A DNA stretch of 42,510 bases from Bacillota bacterium (GTDB lineage: Bacteria > Bacillota > Clostridia > Oscillospirales > Ruminococcaceae), in NCBI GenBank assembly GCA_023431215.1, contig JAEYXR010000024.1:1-42510 (forward strand), in the 5' to 3' direction. A model generated the notes under the pieces. The model was not told the DNA's origin and did not search any database. It was given only the letters and a program-made list of their open reading frames with translations. Of this stretch, positions 39,731 through 42,510 are shown in pieces; position 1 is the stretch's first letter, and every line of letters begins with the position of its first letter. The position numbers and the translations under genes are program-made.

Positions 39731-40969
39731 TCAGTCGGCAAAGGAAATGCCAACACTTCTTGCAATGTATACCAGCTCATCATCGGGGTTAACCAGTCTT
39801 TGGTTGCCAATCATAGTTGCACTGCTGATTACTTCTTCCAAGGATACTGCAGTAGGCTGATTGTTGCGAATGGCAACCATTTTACCAAAGTTGCCTTTTT
39901 CATCGGGAACCAGATGATTGAGCAGCTGGTCAACGGCAAAAACACCCAGACGAGTGCAAAGCAGACGGTCATTGGCTGTGGGTGTGCCGCCGCGCTGGGC
40001 GTACCCCACATTGGTGGCACGGCACTCCACATCCATAATCACTTCGTTAATGGCATATCCGTTTTCGTCACGGGAGTTGTTCAGTGCTTTTTCTACGTAC
40101 TCGGCAATGACGTTGGAAACACCACCAAAACGAACCGCATCAGGAGATCCTTCTACAATTTTACTGGTAAAGCTGCCATCTGTGGGAGTTTCTACACCCT
40201 CGGATACAATAACAAAGCAGTTGCCTTTTTGAGTCAGGCGGTTACGAATTTCCTCCACCAGGTTTTCTGCCTTATAGGGGATTTCGGGGATGAGAACAAT
40301 ATCTGCCGCACTGCTGATAGCGGTGCTAAGGGCAATATGACCTGCGTTACGGCCCATAACCTCAATAAACATCACGCGGCTGTGGGCTACACCGGTGGTA
40401 TTGATGCTTTGCACCGCCTGTACACAGCGAGACACAGCGGTATCAAAACCAAAGGTGACATCGGTGGAACGGAGGTCGTTATCAATGGTTTTTGGCACAC
40501 CTACCACAGGTACACCCATGCGGGAATAATCTCGGCCGGAAGTAAGAGTACCGTCACCGCCCACAATAATCATGGCGTCTATTCCGGCATCACGGAGGTT
40601 TTGAACAGCCTGCTCAGAAAAATTATCATAAACAAGCTCGCCATTTTCGTCACGCAAAAATCCCTCTTTGTTGCGGCGGGGATATTTAAACAGATTATCT
40701 TTATTAGAGCTAAACAGAATTGTGCCGCCGTGATCAATAATATCACGTACATCGGCCGGCTTAAGCACTTTAAAGTAATCTCCGCCCAAATACATGCCGC
40801 GGTAGCCATAGGGAATGCCTACTACCTCTACCCCATGCTTGTCCGCCATCATAACAACAGAACGGATAACCGCATTAAGACCCGGGCAGTCGCCTCCGCC
40901 GGTCATCATACCGATCCTTTTTACTCCAGACTTTAAAGTCTTATCAATAATCCTGTATGCATCGCTCAT
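39731..40969 (-). CDS. pfkA: 6-phosphofructokinase
   Basis: A 412-residue PFK, longer than the 320-residue B. subtilis enzyme and of the long clostridial type. It shows MMTGGGDCPGLNAVIR near residue 21, then IIVGGDGTLTSGRDY near 135, VPKTIDNDL near 158 and MGRNAGHIAL. G in GGDGT marks an ATP-type enzyme, while K in PKTIDND is shared with PPi-PFKs. The G + K pair is known in ATP-dependent plant and protist PFKs. ATP is therefore favoured over PPi, but not proved. ATG 40969 follows AAGAGGAGTCAG; promoter at 41029-41057. It lies after ptsI, linking sugar uptake to glycolysis. Confidence 0.93.
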   Translation of the reverse strand: MSDAYRIIDKTLKSGVKRIGMMTGGGDCPGLNAVIRSVVMMADKHGVEVVGIPYGYRGMYLGGDYFKVLKPADVRDIIDHGGTILFSSNKDNLFKYPRRNKEGFLRDENGELVYDNFSEQAVQNLRDAGIDAMIIVGGDGTLTSGRDYSRMGVPVVGVPKTIDNDLRSTDVTFGFDTAVSRCVQAVQSINTTGVAHSRVMFIEVMGRNAGHIALSTAISSAADIVLIPEIPYKAENLVEEIRNRLTQKGNCFVIVSEGVETPTDGSFTSKIVEGSPDAVRFGGVSNVIAEYVEKALNNSRDENGYAINEVIMDVECRATNVGYAQRGGTPTANDRLLCTRLGVFAVDQLLNHLVPDEKGNFGKMVAIRNNQPTAVSLEEVISSATMIGNQRLVNPDDELVYIARSVGISFAD

Positions 40970-41028
40970 GTAATACTGACTCCTCTTGACTTATATTTCA
41001 AACATTTTTATTATTGGTACGCTTCAAA

Positions 41029-41057
41029 ATTATATAATCACTTGCCCATATTTACAA
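41029..41057 (-). promoter_or_regulatory. Sigma-A promoter of pfkA
   Basis: On the minus strand TTGTAA (41057-41052), a 17-bp spacer and TATAAT (41034-41029). The leader is about 53 nt. Confidence 0.82.
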
Positions 41058-41185
41058 GACAATTTTTTAAAAAAGATATGGAAATTATAAAAAACACTGT
41101 TACTATTTTAACCAATAAACAGCAGCCTGTGCATATGCTTTTTGATATAAAATTAACAAAAGCATTCCAAGGTGATTTGGGCAGC

Positions 41186-41219
41186 GTTTATATTGTATGT
41201 TAAAGCACACAATATAAAC
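41186..41219. repeat. AT-rich inverted repeat
   Basis: GTTTATATTGT (41186-41196) and ACAATATAAAC (41209-41219), perfect 11-bp arms with a 12-nt spacer, between ptsI and pfkA. It could be an operator or a hairpin; the role is unknown. Confidence 0.5.
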
Positions 41220-41247
41220 TTTCTTTTTACATTTTTAAAGAGCAGCA

Positions 41248-41276
41248 GGCTCTGTAAAAATACTCTTTACAGAGCC
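41248..41276 (-). terminator. Probable terminator of ptsI
   Basis: Stem GGCTCTGTAAA / TTTACAGAGCC with a 7-nt loop. A further complementary pair, GAGCAGCA and TGCTGTTC, lies outside it. On the minus strand it is followed only by a loose T-rich tract. Confidence 0.6.
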
Positions 41277-41374
41277 GCTACCCTTTGCTGTTCTTATTAT
41301 ACTATTAAAACACCGTTTTAGGCAAGTTATGAAGAAAAATGATTTTTATGCCGGTGAGACAGATATTTCGGACA

Positions 41375-42510
41375 TTAATCTACTTCTTTTTGAGATAACC
41401 ATATTCTGACCATGTCTTCAGCCTGTTTGGAGGTGGATTGTGCCAGTACCTGTGCGGCAAGCTCACGGCACTCCTCGGCATCTAATGTGCAGATAAGATT
41501 TTTGACCCCCGGTATTGCGGTTGCACTCATGCTGAAGTGATCCAGCCCCAGGCCCAGCAACACCGGAACAGAAAGAATATCTCCTGCCATCTCTCCGCAC
41601 ATCCCCACGGGAATTCCCTCTGCATGGGCATCACGGATGACCTGTGCTATCAGGCGTAAAACACCAGGATGAAATGGTTTGTATAGCCCGGCTACCTTTT
41701 GATTCATACGGTCTGTGGCCAGCGAGTATTGCAGCAAATCATTGGTTCCGATGGAAAAAAAGTCTACCAGCTTTGCAGCATCTCTTGCCTGAAGTGCAAT
41801 GGAAGGAATTTCTATCATAATGCCCAGCGGAATATCCTCACAAAAAGGCTTTCCCTCCTGCCTGAGCTCTGATTTGCACTCCTCCACCACTTTTTTTGCT
41901 TGTTGTATTTCTTCTATACAGCTCACCATGGGCAGCATAATGGCAAGATTACCATGAGCAGATGCCCGAAGCAGCGCACGAAGCTGCGGCTTAAAGATAT
42001 CTTTGCGGTCAAGGCAGATGCGCAATGCTCTATACCCCAAAAAGGGGTTTAGCTCCGGCTCCATTTCAAAATAAGGCAGCTTTTTATCGCCGCCAATGTC
42101 CATTGTGCGCACAATGACCTGCCTGCTGCCCATTTTTTCTACTGCCTGACGGTAGCCCTGGTACTGCATTTCCTCCGTGGGAAAAGAAGCATTGTTCATA
42201 TAAAAAAACTCACTGCGAAATAGACCAACACCGTCACCGCCATTATCTAACACCACATGGGCATCAGCGGGGCATCCAATATTTCCTTCTACCTTTACCT
42301 GTACTCCGTCCAACGTGATTGCGGGCTTGGCTGCAACACTCCTAAGCTGCTGTTTTTTTGCAGCTTCTATGGTTTGCTCCTTGAGCGCACCGGCAAGGGT
42401 ATCCTGGTCCGGCTCCAAAATAATGTTGCCTTTGGCGCCATCCACAATCATGGTGGTGCCACTTTTCAGCACTTCACAAAGCCCTGTTACGCCCACCACG
42501 GCAGGTATTC
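41375..42510 (-). CDS. ptsI: PTS enzyme I (phosphoenolpyruvate-protein phosphotransferase), 3' part
   Basis: The C-terminal about 378 residues of enzyme I; the frame stays open to the window edge (IPAVVGVTGL, read from 42508), so the 5' end and the phosphorylated His domain are missing. Visible parts are DGVGLFRSEFFYMN, TMDIGGDKKLPYF, EMEPELNPFLGYRALRICLD, MIEIPSIAL, FFSIGTNDLLQYSLATDR, and the catalytic Cys in PVGMCGEMAGD. EI takes phosphate from PEP and hands it to HPr, feeding all PTS systems, including the IIA here. It is read left, upstream of pfkA but with its own terminator between. Confidence 0.96.
   Translation of the reverse strand, partial: IPAVVGVTGLCEVLKSGTTMIVDGAKGNIILEPDQDTLAGALKEQTIEAAKKQQLRSVAAKPAITLDGVQVKVEGNIGCPADAHVVLDNGGDGVGLFRSEFFYMNNASFPTEEMQYQGYRQAVEKMGSRQVIVRTMDIGGDKKLPYFEMEPELNPFLGYRALRICLDRKDIFKPQLRALLRASAHGNLAIMLPMVSCIEEIQQAKKVVEECKSELRQEGKPFCEDIPLGIMIEIPSIALQARDAAKLVDFFSIGTNDLLQYSLATDRMNQKVAGLYKPFHPGVLRLIAQVIRDAHAEGIPVGMCGEMAGDILSVPVLLGLGLDHFSMSATAIPGVKNLICTLDAEECRELAAQVLAQSTSKQAEDMVRIWLSQKEVD

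Larger units (their letters stand above)
40970..41374. other. Intergenic region, about 400 bp, between ptsI and pfkA
   Basis: It holds the pfkA promoter, an AT-rich inverted repeat and the ptsI terminator. No further gene is supported. Confidence 0.6.

Noticed and set aside
39800..40936. 378-residue plus-strand open frame
   Set aside because: It is wholly antisense to pfkA, whose protein is a clear family match; the frame is open only because of pfkA codon use.
1..42510. CRISPR arrays, insertion sequences, prophage genes, rRNA genes
   Set aside because: None were seen: no regularly spaced repeats, transposase or integrase motifs, phage structural genes or rRNA segments were recognised on either strand.

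Overview
The window looks like chromosome of a low-to-mid GC, Gram-positive, endospore-forming anaerobe of the Clostridia, most likely near the Oscillospiraceae/Ruminococcaceae. This rests on the cotJABC and CotF spore-coat genes, strong AGGAGG ribosome binding sites, near-consensus sigma-A promoters with 17-bp spacers, a Feo iron system with a FeoB-associated Cys-rich peptide, a BusR-type regulator and a type III pantothenate kinase. No prophage, transposon, CRISPR array or rRNA was seen. The lineage is an inference from gene content, not from a marker gene.

Left region (1-6400), iron acquisition and low-iron response: feoA-feoA-feoB, a FeoB-associated Cys-rich membrane peptide, a DtxR/MntR-like winged-helix regulator whose C-terminus is split off by an apparent 1-nt frameshift, a His/Cys-rich protein, then a second operon DUF2325-DUF3793-flavodoxin. 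Five copies of an 18-bp palindrome, all starting GGTTAGT, lie upstream of the first feoA (two), feoB (two) and the DUF2325 operon (one). They tie both operons into one apparent regulon.

6400-15200: a YitT-family membrane protein with a perfect promoter and a foldable 5' leader; a two-gene operon of an ACT-ACT-metallo-beta-lactamase protein with a flavodiiron-like ligand set plus a flavin reductase; cotJABC; a minus-strand operon ltaE-mnmA-cdd; and a LUD-domain protein. 15200-24200: murJ, lepB, a small orphan protein, an EIIC-like membrane protein, a uridine kinase-family enzyme, a SARP/BTAD regulator with a degenerate GGDEF-like tail, coaX and a glycosyltransferase.

24200-32750: sbcDC nuclease, tRNA-Thr(CGT), then a GntR-RCK_C regulator of BusR type in front of a three-gene glycine-betaine ABC transporter. 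The transporter's consensus promoter lies inside an 11-bp-arm inverted repeat, so the osmolyte uptake system is probably controlled by c-di-AMP through BusR. 32900-35800: a FAD oxidoreductase with a C-terminal Rieske domain, two very short helical proteins, a cupin protein and a CotF-type coat protein. 35850-42510: a sugar module (SIS-domain and HAD proteins divergent from an ascorbate-type PTS IIA-IIB-IIC), ATP-type phosphofructokinase, and the 3' part of ptsI (PTS enzyme I), which continues off the right edge. EI would feed phosphate to the PTS components, and PFK would receive the resulting hexose phosphates.

All assignments come from reading the sequence and from memory of protein families. 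No database search was run.
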